In this document: positions 17,324 through 26,114 of the stretch, piece by piece | Layout: each line of letters starts with the position of its first letter | Numbering within the stretch: the stretch's first letter is position 1 | Assembly: GCA_900539425.1 (NCBI GenBank) | Contig: UQBX01000007.1 | Location: 9,050-73,049 of the forward strand | Source: an uncultured Oscillospiraceae bacterium | Lineage (GTDB): Bacteria > Bacillota > Clostridia > Oscillospirales > Acutalibacteraceae | Direction of reading: 5' to 3' | DNA: 64,000 bases | Made by a program: the position numbers and the translations under genes | Notes under the pieces: model-generated | Seen by the model: only the letters and a program-made list of their open reading frames with translations | The model's database searches: none | What the model was told of the DNA's origin: nothing

Positions 17324-18670
17324 TCAGTCTTTATTTTCAACACCGAAAAGGGATTTGAAATCAAACTCTTCTCCGTTGATGGTCAGATCATCAAGTTCCT
17401 TTTCAAGTGAAATGCTGTAAAATCCGCTTACGAATGTAGGAATGGCAATCTCTGTTTCTTCGCCGCTTTCCATATTTTTAAGCTTTGCTATACCGCTTTG
17501 CACTTCGTCTTCGCCGAGTACTACGGTGTATTTAGCGCCAAGCTTGTTGGCATATTTCATCTGCGCTCTGAGGCCTCTGCCGTTAACATCGTAAAGGCAT
17601 GTAAAGCCCTCTTCTCGCATGTCGTTTGCAATTTCAACCGCTTTGAGTGTTGCTTTTTCGCCCATGGAAACTATGAAAAGATCGGGCACGCTCTGCTTTG
17701 GAAATTCGCATCCCTGTGCTTCCATAAGAAGCATAAGCCTTTCTATACCAAGGCCGAAACCGAGTGAGGGAGTTTTCTGGCCGCCGAGCTCTTCGATAAG
17801 CCCGTCATATCTTCCGCCGCCGCAGACCGTTCCCTGAGCGCCGATTGCGTTTGAAACAAATTCGAATACAGTTTTGGTGTAATAATCAAGACCTCTTACA
17901 ATCTTGGGATTTACCGTGAATTCAATATTCAGCGCGTTAAGATAAGATTTTACTTTTTCAAAATGCTCTTTGCAGTCATCGCAAAGGTAATCAAGAACAA
18001 CAGGCGCACCCTTTGCTATCTCACTGCAAACAGGTGATTTGCAGTCCAGAATACGCATGGGATTTCTTTCAAGTCTGTCCTTGCAGGTATCGCAAAGCTC
18101 GTCTTTTCTGCTCTCAAAATACTGTCTGAGCGCCTTGTGGTATTCAGCTCGGCATTCGGGGCATCCTATCGAATTTATCTCAAGCGAAAGATCTTTTACT
18201 CCGAGTTCTTTAAAAAATGTGTTTGCAAGTGAAATTATTTCCGCGTCAGCAAGAGGCGATTCAGCGCCGAAACATTCAACGCCGAACTGGTGAAATTCAC
18301 GAAGCCTGCCTGACTGCGGCTTTTCATAACGATAGCAGGAAGTCAGATAGCAGACTTTTTGAGGCAACGTTTCGTTGCAAAGGCCGTTTTCAAGAAAACT
18401 TCTTGCAGCTCCGGCAGTTCCTTCCGGGCGAAGAGTTATGCTTCTGCCGCCTTTGTCGTCAAAAGTATACATCTCTTTCTGAACAACATCCGTAGTATCT
18501 CCCACGCCACGCTGAAACAGTTCGGTGTGCTCGAATACGGGTGTGCGTATTTCCCTGAAGCCGAATCTTTCGGCAACATCAAGCGCAGTGCTCTCAATAT
18601 ACTGGTTTTTGTAGACTTCTGAGGGTAAAACATCTTTTGTACCCTTAACAGCTTTAGTAATAAGTGCCAT
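17324..18670 (-). CDS. hisS: Histidyl-tRNA synthetase
   Basis: This 448-residue class II synthetase begins with the family-typical AVKGTKDVLP. It shows motif 2 RYEKPQSGRLREFHQFGVE, the histidine-A motif RGLDYYTKTVFEF, motif 3 SLGFGLGIERLMLLM, and the C-terminal anticodon-binding domain. The hisS-aspS pair is common in Firmicutes. Only 50 bases separate it from mgsA upstream, too short for a T-box leader, so tRNA-sensing control of this unit is not supported. Confidence 0.95.
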   Translation of the reverse strand: MALITKAVKGTKDVLPSEVYKNQYIESTALDVAERFGFREIRTPVFEHTELFQRGVGDTTDVVQKEMYTFDDKGGRSITLRPEGTAGAARSFLENGLCNETLPQKVCYLTSCYRYEKPQSGRLREFHQFGVECFGAESPLADAEIISLANTFFKELGVKDLSLEINSIGCPECRAEYHKALRQYFESRKDELCDTCKDRLERNPMRILDCKSPVCSEIAKGAPVVLDYLCDDCKEHFEKVKSYLNALNIEFTVNPKIVRGLDYYTKTVFEFVSNAIGAQGTVCGGGRYDGLIEELGGQKTPSLGFGLGIERLMLLMEAQGCEFPKQSVPDLFIVSMGEKATLKAVEIANDMREEGFTCLYDVNGRGLRAQMKYANKLGAKYTVVLGEDEVQSGIAKLKNMESGEETEIAIPTFVSGFYSISLEKELDDLTINGEEFDFKSLFGVENKD

Positions 18671-18689
18671 AAAAATATCTCCATTATAA

Positions 18690-18717
18690 AAACAGGGCGG
18701 GTTTGCACCTGCCCGTT
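18690..18717 (-). terminator. Terminator between mgsA-like gene and hisS (minus strand)
   Basis: Read on the minus strand, GGGCAGG and CCCGCCC arms around GTGCAAA are followed by TGTTTTTA. It would end the mgsA-like transcript before hisS. Confidence 0.6.
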
Positions 18718-18720
18718 GTT

Positions 18721-19131
18721 TTAAGAATTATATCGAGGGTTAACTATCTCTCTCCATTCAAAATCGCCGCGCTCAACGCCCCTGATAAGAGCCTCCGCAG
18801 TTGCAATGTTTGTTGCGTAAGGAATATTGTGAACGTCGCACAGTCTGAGCAGATCATTGTCATTCGGCTCGTGCGGTTTGGGGCTGAGCGGATCTCTGAA
18901 GAATATGAGCAAATCTATCTCGTTGCACGCAATGCGGCTTGCAACCTGCTGACCGCCGCCCTGGCTTCCTGAAAGAAAACAGTTTATTTTAAGCCCTGTT
19001 GCGTCGTGAACCAGCTTGCCGGTTGTGCCTGTTGCGCACAGATCGTGGCGGCTCATTATTCCGCAGTAGGCAATGCAAAACTGAACAAGAAGTTCCTTTT
19101 TTGCATCATGTGCAATAAGTGCAATATTCAT
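18721..19131 (-). CDS. mgsA: Methylglyoxal synthase-like protein with altered active site
   Basis: This 136-residue MGS-fold protein aligns along its length with MgsA, which turns dihydroxyacetone phosphate into methylglyoxal. ATGTTGKLVHDATGL (33-47), FFRDP (D80) and PHEP (H87) match E. coli ATGTTG, Asp91 and His98. But the GGDQQ segment carrying catalytic Asp71 reads GGGQQ here (Gly60), and Asp101 is replaced by Asn90. I read the codons GGC GGC GGT at this place. It may be a divergent MGS, or an MGS-fold protein with another or a regulatory function. A GAGAGGT site precedes the start. Confidence 0.8.
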   Translation of the reverse strand: MNIALIAHDAKKELLVQFCIAYCGIMSRHDLCATGTTGKLVHDATGLKINCFLSGSQGGGQQVASRIACNEIDLLIFFRDPLSPKPHEPNDNDLLRLCDVHNIPYATNIATAEALIRGVERGDFEWREIVNPRYNS

Positions 19132-19267
19132 AAAATACCTCTCTGAAATGAATTTATATACTAATTTTTACTATTTTTTTATTTATTATTTTAATTCAGC
19201 ATTAAAATAATACCATAAAAATACAATTTATTCAATATTTAATTATTTGATATGGCTGAAAATCCCG

Positions 19268-21283
19268 TCAGTTGAGCAAAACTCCGGTGTTCTGAGCAGG
19301 CTGTTCGTCCGTATTGTTTGAATAATAATATTCAATAATGGAAGAAGTGATTTCAGCGGTTGATGTACCTGAACCAGCATAATCTATTTCAGATGCTATT
19401 GAAATTTCCGGCTGGTCATACGGTGCAAAGGTGATAAGAAAGCCGTTGTTTGTTTTTTCTCCGTTTCTGATAACCTGTGATGTACCTGTTTTGCAGGCAA
19501 CGTCAACACCTGAATTTTTAAATATGGAACTAAGCGTATTTTGCTCCGCTACCATTCTCATACCTTCTTGAACAATATTGAAAGTGCCGTCTGAAATGGG
19601 AAGTTCTTCCGCAACGGTAGCGCCTGTTTCTTCTATTGAACCGCTTGAAGTGTTTATAACAGCTTTTACAAAGTGCATTTCATATCTTGTGCCTTTGTTT
19701 GCAACGGTAGCGCAGTAATTTGCAAGCTGAAGGGGAGTGAAAAGGTTATCTGACTGGCCGATACCGCTCTGAATGGTATCACCCATCTGCCAAACCTTGT
19801 TGTATCTTTCAGCGCTTGCCGGGCCTGCAAGAACACCGGCAGCCTCGCTTATCTCAACGCCCGTTTTTTCGCCCAATCCAAACATAGACGCGTACTCGTT
19901 CATTTTTGAGATGCCGAGTTTATCTGCGCAGTTGTAGAAGAATATGTTGCATGAATCTCTGAGCGCTTCACGCACATTCTCACTTCCGTGCGCTCTGCTG
20001 TTAAGGCACTGGAATGTAACATCGTAGTATTGCCATGTGCCGCGGCATGTAAAGGTAGTGCTCTCTGTTATAACGCCTTCTTCAAGCGCCGCGCATGCCA
20101 TAGCAGGCTTGAATGTTGAGCCGGGCGCATAAGTACCAAGTGCGAATCTGCTGAAAAGCGGCTGCCTTGAGTTAGAGGCAAGTGATGAGTAATCGTCATA
20201 ATAATCCTGCAAGTCATATGTAGGATATGAAGCTGCGGCAAGCACTGCTCCGGTGTTTACATCTTCAACAACAACGGCTCCGGCGCCGTCTGTTGCGCTG
20301 ACTTCGTTACATGTTTCTTCCAGTTTCTGCTGGGCAATTCGCTGAAGGTCACGGTCAATCGTGAGAACAACGGTATTTCCCTGAATGGGCTCTTTGGTTA
20401 TTTCTTCTTTAACATTTCCGTCAGAATCAATAGTTATAGTCAGTTCACCCGGAGTTCCGCGGAGTTCGCTTTCCATAGCCGCTTCTATGCCGCTTTCACC
20501 GATGTTGTCATTTATTCCGTATCCCTCATCTTTAAGCTCTGCGTATTCTTCTGCGTTGATCTTTCTGACAGTGCCTAAAATATGAGGAGCAAGAGTTGAA
20601 TCTGCATATTCTCTGTAAGCAACGGGCAATACATCGGCGCCCATATAATCCTGCTTATCCTCTTTTATGGTGGCAACCGTTTCATCGCTGACATCGTCTG
20701 CTATGGTAACAGGGTTTTCTATTGAGAACATAAGTCTTGTAAGCTCATATCTTATGGCGCCTACTTTCAGTGCCGTTTCGGTGTCATAGCCTTCAAGACC
20801 GTATTCCTCAACCATTGCGTCAAAACAGTTTTGTGCAGTGGCGTAGTTCTGCAGGTTGAACATATCTTTGCTCTTCATTGTTGCAACGGCGTTTTCATCT
20901 TCAGTGAATTCAATACCGTCTGACCCTATACGCAGGGGAAGATTGTTTACATATTCCTCTCCGTTTTTTTCAAAAAGAGCTATGAGGTTTAGTATAACTG
21001 CGTTTCTTGCGTCATTGTCATCGCGAGAGGGGAAATAAGCCGCATCCAGAATTATGGAGTTGCCCTGCCTGTTTGTAACAAGCGGGTTTCCGTTTCTGTC
21101 CACTATTTCTCCTCTTGCCGCTTCTATTGAAACAGTGTAAGTCTTTACCGTGCTGTTCTGCGCGCGGTAGTATTCACCGTTTACGATCTGAATATCATAA
21201 AGCGAGTAGCCGAATGTGCATACAAGAGCTATTACAAGTATTATAGCGACAAGACTTCTGCCGCTGAAATGTCTGCTTCTCAA
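19268..21283 (-). CDS. mrdA: Penicillin-binding protein 2, elongasome transpeptidase
   Basis: This 671-residue class B PBP has an N-terminal membrane anchor (about 9-29), a dimerisation/pedestal domain beginning RGEIVDRNGNPL (57-68), and a transpeptidase domain with the catalytic SxxK at S389-K392 (PGSTFKP), SxN at S444-N446 and KTG at 598-600. With mreB, mreC and mreD just upstream it builds the lateral wall. The start is TTG with GAGG about nine bases upstream and only 15 bases beyond mreD. The C terminus ends in a short Asn/Gln/Thr tail. Confidence 0.93.
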   Translation of the reverse strand: MRSRHFSGRSLVAIILVIALVCTFGYSLYDIQIVNGEYYRAQNSTVKTYTVSIEAARGEIVDRNGNPLVTNRQGNSIILDAAYFPSRDDNDARNAVILNLIALFEKNGEEYVNNLPLRIGSDGIEFTEDENAVATMKSKDMFNLQNYATAQNCFDAMVEEYGLEGYDTETALKVGAIRYELTRLMFSIENPVTIADDVSDETVATIKEDKQDYMGADVLPVAYREYADSTLAPHILGTVRKINAEEYAELKDEGYGINDNIGESGIEAAMESELRGTPGELTITIDSDGNVKEEITKEPIQGNTVVLTIDRDLQRIAQQKLEETCNEVSATDGAGAVVVEDVNTGAVLAAASYPTYDLQDYYDDYSSLASNSRQPLFSRFALGTYAPGSTFKPAMACAALEEGVITESTTFTCRGTWQYYDVTFQCLNSRAHGSENVREALRDSCNIFFYNCADKLGISKMNEYASMFGLGEKTGVEISEAAGVLAGPASAERYNKVWQMGDTIQSGIGQSDNLFTPLQLANYCATVANKGTRYEMHFVKAVINTSSGSIEETGATVAEELPISDGTFNIVQEGMRMVAEQNTLSSIFKNSGVDVACKTGTSQVIRNGEKTNNGFLITFAPYDQPEISIASEIDYAGSGTSTAEITSSIIEYYYSNNTDEQPAQNTGVLLN

Positions 21284-21298
21284 AGTTTAATACCTCTT

Positions 21299-21829
21299 TC
21301 AGTTCAACACGCTTATGGGCTTGTTAAGTCTGTTCTTTATAGGCCTTAGTATGAGATAGATTACGGGTGTAATAATGATGGTGTAAAGCGCGCTCGGAAG
21401 ATAGAAAGTAAAAAGACTTAGCTCCGCGCCGCGCACATCCTTTATAATTATAAAGAACAGCCAATACAGGATACAGTAAATAAGAATAAAGACCGTGCTG
21501 AAAATAAAGTTTGTAATAAATGTGTTTCTGATGATATATGTTATAAGGGCCGCGCCGAAAAAGCACATAATGCACATGTAAACGGCATTGAAACCAAGAT
21601 GAACGGCGGAACTGAGATCCCACAGCATACCGCCCACAAGAGCGATAACAGCGGCAAATCTCTCGTCTTCGCCGGAGCCGAGAATCATGCATACGGGCAG
21701 CAAAAGAAAACATCTTGCGCCGCCTATTTCAAGCGTAAGCCCTGCAGTGTTCTGTATCAGTGCAGCAAGGGCAGTCAGAACAAGATAGATAACAACTTTA
21801 AGTGTGCGCTGTTTGTAGGAAAGGTCCAT
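21299..21829 (-). CDS. mreD: Rod shape-determining protein MreD
   Basis: This 176-residue polytopic protein has five or six predicted membrane helices and weak sequence conservation, as expected for MreD. MreD connects MreC and MreB to the wall-synthesis enzymes. Identification rests mainly on size, topology (LGFNAVYMCIMCFFGA and neighbouring spans) and its position between mreC and the PBP2 gene. Its ATG overlaps the mreC stop by one base (TAATG). Confidence 0.88.
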   Translation of the reverse strand: MDLSYKQRTLKVVIYLVLTALAALIQNTAGLTLEIGGARCFLLLPVCMILGSGEDERFAAVIALVGGMLWDLSSAVHLGFNAVYMCIMCFFGAALITYIIRNTFITNFIFSTVFILIYCILYWLFFIIIKDVRGAELSLFTFYLPSALYTIIITPVIYLILRPIKNRLNKPISVLN

Positions 21830-22671
21830 TACTGCGCCTCACTTTCATACCCAGTAAGCACAAGGCATTCGGAAATGTTGTTTACATCCACTCCCGGTTT
21901 TATAACAGCGTATGACGCTACGGAAGATGTATCCTCCTCGATCTCCTCAACAGTGCCGATAATAAGGCCTTCCGGAATCTTTCCGCTTATGCCTGCGGTA
22001 GCGATGATTGATCCGTAAGTAACTGCTGTGGATGAATCAAGGTTTGCCATTATACATTTTCCCTCTGACGCCAATTCCGCTCTGCCGGTAACATATGATA
22101 TTTCGCCTGAAACTATTTCATAAGCTGAAACCGAAAAATCGGGGTCAAGTATTGTCTTTACAACGCTGTAAGTGGGGTAAGCTCTGTCAATAATACCAAC
22201 TATGTAGTTGCCGTAAAGAACGGCATCTCCGTCTTTTATTCCGCTTGCAGTGCCTTTGTTAATAGTGTATGAGCCGAAAATATCAGCTGCGTCCCTGCTT
22301 GTTGCTTTAGCTTCAACAAAAGTGTAGTCGGGATTTTCTTCTTTGAGCTCCAGAGCGTCCTTATAAAGTTCGTTCTGCTTTTTTAGATTCTCATAATCAG
22401 CAAGCTGGTCCTGAAGGGAACCAACCTGATTTTCAAGTTCGTCTATGCGCTCAAGGTATTCAGCATTGCCGGTTGCTTCTCCGAAAACGTAAGTAATACC
22501 GTCTGATATTTTGGATGCCACCCAGTTTGCGGGCGCAAAAATAGTGCCCACTATTCCGGATTGTGCTGTTTCGCCTCTGCCGTTAGCCGCGCATATCAGC
22601 GCACCTACAAGCAAAAGCGCAATAACGCCTGCAATTACCTTGAAGCGTCTGCTCTTAAAAAGCTGTTTCAT
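21829..22671 (-). CDS. mreC: Rod shape-determining protein MreC
   Basis: This 280-residue membrane-anchored scaffold protein has an N-terminal span (about 12-29), a coiled coil at about 70-105 (ERIDELENQVGSLQDQLADYE), then the double beta-barrel domain with DGDAVLYGNYIVGIIDRAYP and GIIDRAY-type signatures. MreC is the outer-face scaffold of the elongasome. It starts two bases after the mreB stop, so translation is coupled. Confidence 0.94.
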   Translation of the reverse strand: MKQLFKSRRFKVIAGVIALLLVGALICAANGRGETAQSGIVGTIFAPANWVASKISDGITYVFGEATGNAEYLERIDELENQVGSLQDQLADYENLKKQNELYKDALELKEENPDYTFVEAKATSRDAADIFGSYTINKGTASGIKDGDAVLYGNYIVGIIDRAYPTYSVVKTILDPDFSVSAYEIVSGEISYVTGRAELASEGKCIMANLDSSTAVTYGSIIATAGISGKIPEGLIIGTVEEIEEDTSSVASYAVIKPGVDVNNISECLVLTGYESEAQ

Positions 22672-22673
22672 TT

Positions 22674-23654
22674 TTATCTCGCCCTTCTCAGTTTAACTGA
22701 TGTTCCGATTGCCACAACATCCATCGGATTTTCAGGCAGATGAACCTGTATTTTTGTTTCTTTTGCGATGAGCTCGGGCAGACCTCTCAAAAGAGCTGTG
22801 CCGCCGGTGAGGTAAATGCCCCTGTCAAGAATATCAGCTGCAAGTTCGGGCAGTGTAACCTCAAGTGTTTCTCTGATAGCGTCTACTATTTCGCTTACGG
22901 GTTCGCAGAGTACATTTCTTATTTCTTCGCTTGTTATTTCAATGGAATTCGGCAGACCGTCAGTAAGATTGCGGCCGCGTACTTCCATTGCGCCTTCTCC
23001 GTCGTATTCGGAAACGGAGCCGATCTTGATCTTTATATCTTCTGCGGTAACATCGCCTATAAGTAAATTGTGCGCTCTTTTCATGTGGTTGATGATAGTT
23101 TCATTCAGCGTATTGCCTGCGATTTTAACGCTTTTTCTTGCGGCAATTCCGCCGAGGGACATAACAGCAACATCACACGTGCCGCCGCCGATATCAACTA
23201 CCATGGAACCGGAAGCTTCAAAAACGGGAAGCCCTGCGCCGAGAGCGGCAGCCATAGGCTCCTCAATAAGTTCAACTTCCTGGGCTCCGGCAGCTCTTGC
23301 GGCGTCCTCTACCGCACGTCTTTCAACTTCAGTTACGCCGCTCGGAACAGTGATTATTACTCTTGTTTTAGTAAACATTGATGTTTTTGAAGAACGGTAA
23401 ATGAAGTTGTGAAGCATATCCGCTGTCATGTCAAAGTCCGCAATAACGCCGTCTTTAAGAGGCTTAACAGCTATAATGGAGCCGGGAGTGCGGCCAATCA
23501 TTGCTTTTGCTTCATTGCCGGTTGCAAGAACTCGTCTGGATTTAACATCCACCGCAACAACAGACGGTTCCCTGATTATAATTCTGCCTTTTCTGTCGCA
23601 GATAAGAGTGTTTTCAGTGCCTAAGTCGATTCCTATATCCTTAGTTAAAATCAT
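22674..23654 (-). CDS. mreB: Rod shape-determining actin homologue MreB
   Basis: This 326-residue actin-fold ATPase has phosphate-1 motif DIGIDLGTENTLI (residues about 6-18), phosphate-2 VDIGGGTCDVAVMSLGG (about 158-174), and the adenosine motif YLTGGTALLRGLPELI. It polymerises under the membrane and guides wall synthesis. It opens the mreB-mreC-mreD-mrdA operon and has a sigma-A promoter about 65 bases upstream. The frame is typical in length and without insertions. Confidence 0.95.
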   Translation of the reverse strand: MILTKDIGIDLGTENTLICDRKGRIIIREPSVVAVDVKSRRVLATGNEAKAMIGRTPGSIIAVKPLKDGVIADFDMTADMLHNFIYRSSKTSMFTKTRVIITVPSGVTEVERRAVEDAARAAGAQEVELIEEPMAAALGAGLPVFEASGSMVVDIGGGTCDVAVMSLGGIAARKSVKIAGNTLNETIINHMKRAHNLLIGDVTAEDIKIKIGSVSEYDGEGAMEVRGRNLTDGLPNSIEITSEEIRNVLCEPVSEIVDAIRETLEVTLPELAADILDRGIYLTGGTALLRGLPELIAKETKIQVHLPENPMDVVAIGTSVKLRRAR

Positions 23655-23717
23655 TTATAATTCTCTCACTTTCAAAACAAGCGTTTAAAAAGCCCGTGTA
23701 ATTTTCAGATACTAAGT

Positions 23718-23746
23718 ATTATATATTAAATATAAATTTATCACAA
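23718..23746 (-). promoter_or_regulatory. Promoter of mreB-mreC-mreD-mrdA
   Basis: On the minus strand TTGTGA (23746-23741), a 17-base AT-rich spacer and TATAAT (23723-23718) precede mreB by 64 bases. Confidence 0.6.
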
Positions 23747-23804
23747 TAGCAATTTGCAAATTTAACAAAATTTTCAACAAAAAAATTGCAATGAAACGCA
23801 AATA

Positions 23805-23836
23805 AAAATCCGCTTTTCCATCAGGAAAAACGGATA
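23805..23836 (-). terminator. Terminator of the pdaA-like gene (minus strand)
   Basis: On the minus strand ATCCG...TTTTCC, a CTGAT loop and GGAAAA...CGGAT are followed by TTTTTATTT, just beyond the stop at 23859. Confidence 0.75.
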
Positions 23837-23858
23837 ACTGAAATGAGCACTTTTTTAC

Positions 23859-24734
23859 TTAAAGCTCTACCGTGAATTCATAACCCTGCTCACGTATATT
23901 GTCTATAACATTTCCAAGAATGTTTGCATTTGTCTCGCTTACTGCGTGCAGCAGCATTATCTCACCGTCATGGGTAGATGAAGCGATTTTTTCAAACGCT
24001 TCTGTTTCATCAGGCGGGTTGTCTGCGTCCCAGTCCTCATAAGCAAAGCTCCAGAAAACGCTTCTGTAACCCAGCTGTGCGGCAAGAGCCAGCGTCTGCT
24101 CGCTGAATACACCCTCCGGGAAACGGAAATAACCCATCGAGTAATTGAAGTTTTCTTCCACATAATCGTGCATAAGTGTTATTTCTTCCTCTGCCGTTTC
24201 AAGGTCAACTTCTGTCATGTTGTAATGTGAATAACTGTGGTTTGCCAATATGTGGCCTTCGTTTATCATACGGTGAACAAGATCGGGATTGTCCCTTACA
24301 TAGTCATACGTGCAGAAAAAGATAGCCTTTACGTTCTTTTCTGCCAGCGTGTCAAGAATCTGCGCAGTGAAGCCGTTTTCGTAGCCTTCATCAAATGTCA
24401 GGCAAATCGTTTTCTGCTCCGGTAGCAGCCATTGACCGCTCATTTCGCTGTATTTGTTTTGCAGTTTTTCGGGGTCTGCAGGCCTTGCGTGGTCTTTAAT
24501 GTTTCCCGGGCCCCAGATCACGGGTTCTGTGCTGTAATCCACCACGTCAAGCTTGCTTCCGTTTGCTTCGGATGCCTGGAGCGTTGTGTCCGCAACATCG
24601 GTAGTGTTTTGCGCTGTTGTGCCGGGAACTGTCTGCTCTTCAGGCGTGTCTACCTCAACGGAGCAAGCGCTCAGCACTGTGCACAGAGCAATCGCAAGCG
24701 GCAGTGCTTTTAATAAAATATTTTTTTTAAACAT
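23859..24734 (-). CDS. pdaA: Lipoprotein polysaccharide deacetylase, PdaA-like
   Basis: This 291-residue protein has a signal peptide with lipobox LSAC (Cys about 24) followed by an acidic/Thr linker and a NodB-type deacetylase domain. The motif TFDEGYENGFT corresponds to the TFDNGYENG of PdaA, which deacetylates N-acetylmuramic acid to form the muramic-delta-lactam of spore cortex. The zinc histidines are in NHSYSH, and the third motif is RFPEGVFSE. The ATG at 24734 is set by a GGAGGAG site. The lipobox is unusual, as B. subtilis PdaA carries a plain signal. Sporulation function is inference from the motif. Confidence 0.8.
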   Translation of the reverse strand: MFKKNILLKALPLAIALCTVLSACSVEVDTPEEQTVPGTTAQNTTDVADTTLQASEANGSKLDVVDYSTEPVIWGPGNIKDHARPADPEKLQNKYSEMSGQWLLPEQKTICLTFDEGYENGFTAQILDTLAEKNVKAIFFCTYDYVRDNPDLVHRMINEGHILANHSYSHYNMTEVDLETAEEEITLMHDYVEENFNYSMGYFRFPEGVFSEQTLALAAQLGYRSVFWSFAYEDWDADNPPDETEAFEKIASSTHDGEIMLLHAVSETNANILGNVIDNIREQGYEFTVEL

Positions 24735-24793
24735 AAAAAACTCCTCCTGCAATTATTCTTTGCAAAAGGAGTTTACTTAAAAGTGGAATTTTT

Positions 24794-25915
24794 TTAATTC
24801 TTTTCGGCTTCTTCAACGCTTTTTTGCTTTAAATATGCGTTAATAAAACCGTCAATATCGCCGTCCATAACAGCTGTGATATTGCCCATTTCATAGCCTG
24901 TTCTGTGATCTTTTACCATAGTGTAGGGCATGAAAACATAGGACCTTATCTGACTGCCCCATGCAATTTCTTTTTGGTCGCCCTTTATATCTTCAATTTT
25001 TTCCAGATTTTCACGTTCTTTTATCTCAACAAGCTTTGATTTAAGCATTCTCATAGCAACTTCTCTGTTTTGATGCTGTGAACGCTCTATCTGGCAGGAT
25101 ACTACTATGCCCGTGGGGATGTGTGTGAGACGAACTGCGGATGATGTTTTGTTTACTTTCTGTCCGCCTGCGCCGGAAGCTCTGTAAACATCCATTTTTA
25201 TGTCTTCCTCGCGGATTTCAACATTTACGTCATCGTCAATTTCCGGCATAACTTCAAGGGATGCAAAGGATGTATGACGTCTTCCTGAAGAGTCAAAAGG
25301 AGATACTCGTACAAGTCGGTGAATACCCATTTCACCCTTTAAATAACCGTATGCGTTTTCGCCTTCAATAAGTATTGTGGCGCTCTTCAGACCGGCAACA
25401 TCACCGTCAAGATAATCAAGAGTTGACACTTTATAGCCGTGTCTTTCACCCCAGCGGTTATACATTCTGAAAAGCATTTCAGCCCAGTCCATTGCCTCTG
25501 TGCCGCCCGCGCCCGCGTGGAATGTAAGCAGGGCGTTTTTGGAGTCGTACTCGCCGTTGAGAAGGGTTGTAAGAGTAAGTTCATCAACTCTTTTTTCAAT
25601 ATCCTCAACTGAATTGCGGCAGTCATCTATCATGCTCTCGTCATTTTCCTCGTTTGCGAGTTCAATCATCATAAGAGCATCTTCATAATCATTTTTAAGG
25701 CTGCTGTAGCTTTCGATTTTTGCCTTTAAAGATCCTGTTTTTTTAAGTATTTTTTGGCTTTCTTCAGCGTTGTCCCAGAAACCGGGAGCCGCCGCCTGCT
25801 GCTCAAGTTCTTCAACTTCTTTTTTTACGTGGTCTATCGCAAGAGCTTCTTTCAGATTTTCAATCGGCTTTTCGGATTCAAGCAGCCTAAGTCTCAAATC
25901 ATCAAATTCAACCAT
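24794..25915 (-). CDS. prfB: Peptide chain release factor 2
   Basis: This 373-residue class I release factor reads UGA and UAA stop codons. It has the anticodon-like tripeptide SPF (205-207) and the peptidyl-transfer GGQ motif (250-252, RASGAGGQKVNK). The open frame is continuous from the ATG at 25915 to the stop, so the autoregulatory UGA frameshift found near codon 25 of many prfB genes is absent. A GAGG site precedes the start. It lies 59 bases upstream of the pdaA-like gene on the same strand. Confidence 0.95.
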   Translation of the reverse strand: MVEFDDLRLRLLESEKPIENLKEALAIDHVKKEVEELEQQAAAPGFWDNAEESQKILKKTGSLKAKIESYSSLKNDYEDALMMIELANEENDESMIDDCRNSVEDIEKRVDELTLTTLLNGEYDSKNALLTFHAGAGGTEAMDWAEMLFRMYNRWGERHGYKVSTLDYLDGDVAGLKSATILIEGENAYGYLKGEMGIHRLVRVSPFDSSGRRHTSFASLEVMPEIDDDVNVEIREEDIKMDVYRASGAGGQKVNKTSSAVRLTHIPTGIVVSCQIERSQHQNREVAMRMLKSKLVEIKERENLEKIEDIKGDQKEIAWGSQIRSYVFMPYTMVKDHRTGYEMGNITAVMDGDIDGFINAYLKQKSVEEAEKN

Positions 25916-26055
25916 ATTTTTTCCTCTGTCCTCTGTTTTATTTATGAATTATAAAGGTTAAAATTGTAAAATCAGTATATGATATTATATACAACTTTAT
26001 TCTTCTTTGCAAGTGCTGCCGTTAAAAATATATTTACTTATTTTTAACCAAATTG

Positions 26056-26085
26056 TTGATTTTTTGTGTTACTTTAATGTATAAT
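26056..26085 (+). promoter_or_regulatory. Promoter of the RING/DUF2628 gene
   Basis: TTGATT, an 18-base spacer and TATAAT end 29 bases before the ATG. Confidence 0.55.
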
Positions 26086-26114
26086 TAAATGAAATATACA
26101 CTAAGGAGTAATTT

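Noticed and set aside
18671..18720. Possible T-box leader before hisS-aspS
   Set aside because: The gap is only 50 bases and already holds a terminator-like hairpin; a T-box with specifier loop and T-box sequence would need about 200 bases.
22816..23400. A 194-codon plus-strand open frame
   Set aside because: It lies antisense to mreB and is Ser/Ile-rich, as expected from the reverse of that gene's codons.
24794..25915. Programmed frameshift in prfB
   Set aside because: The frame is open throughout from the ATG at 25915, with no in-frame UGA near codon 25.
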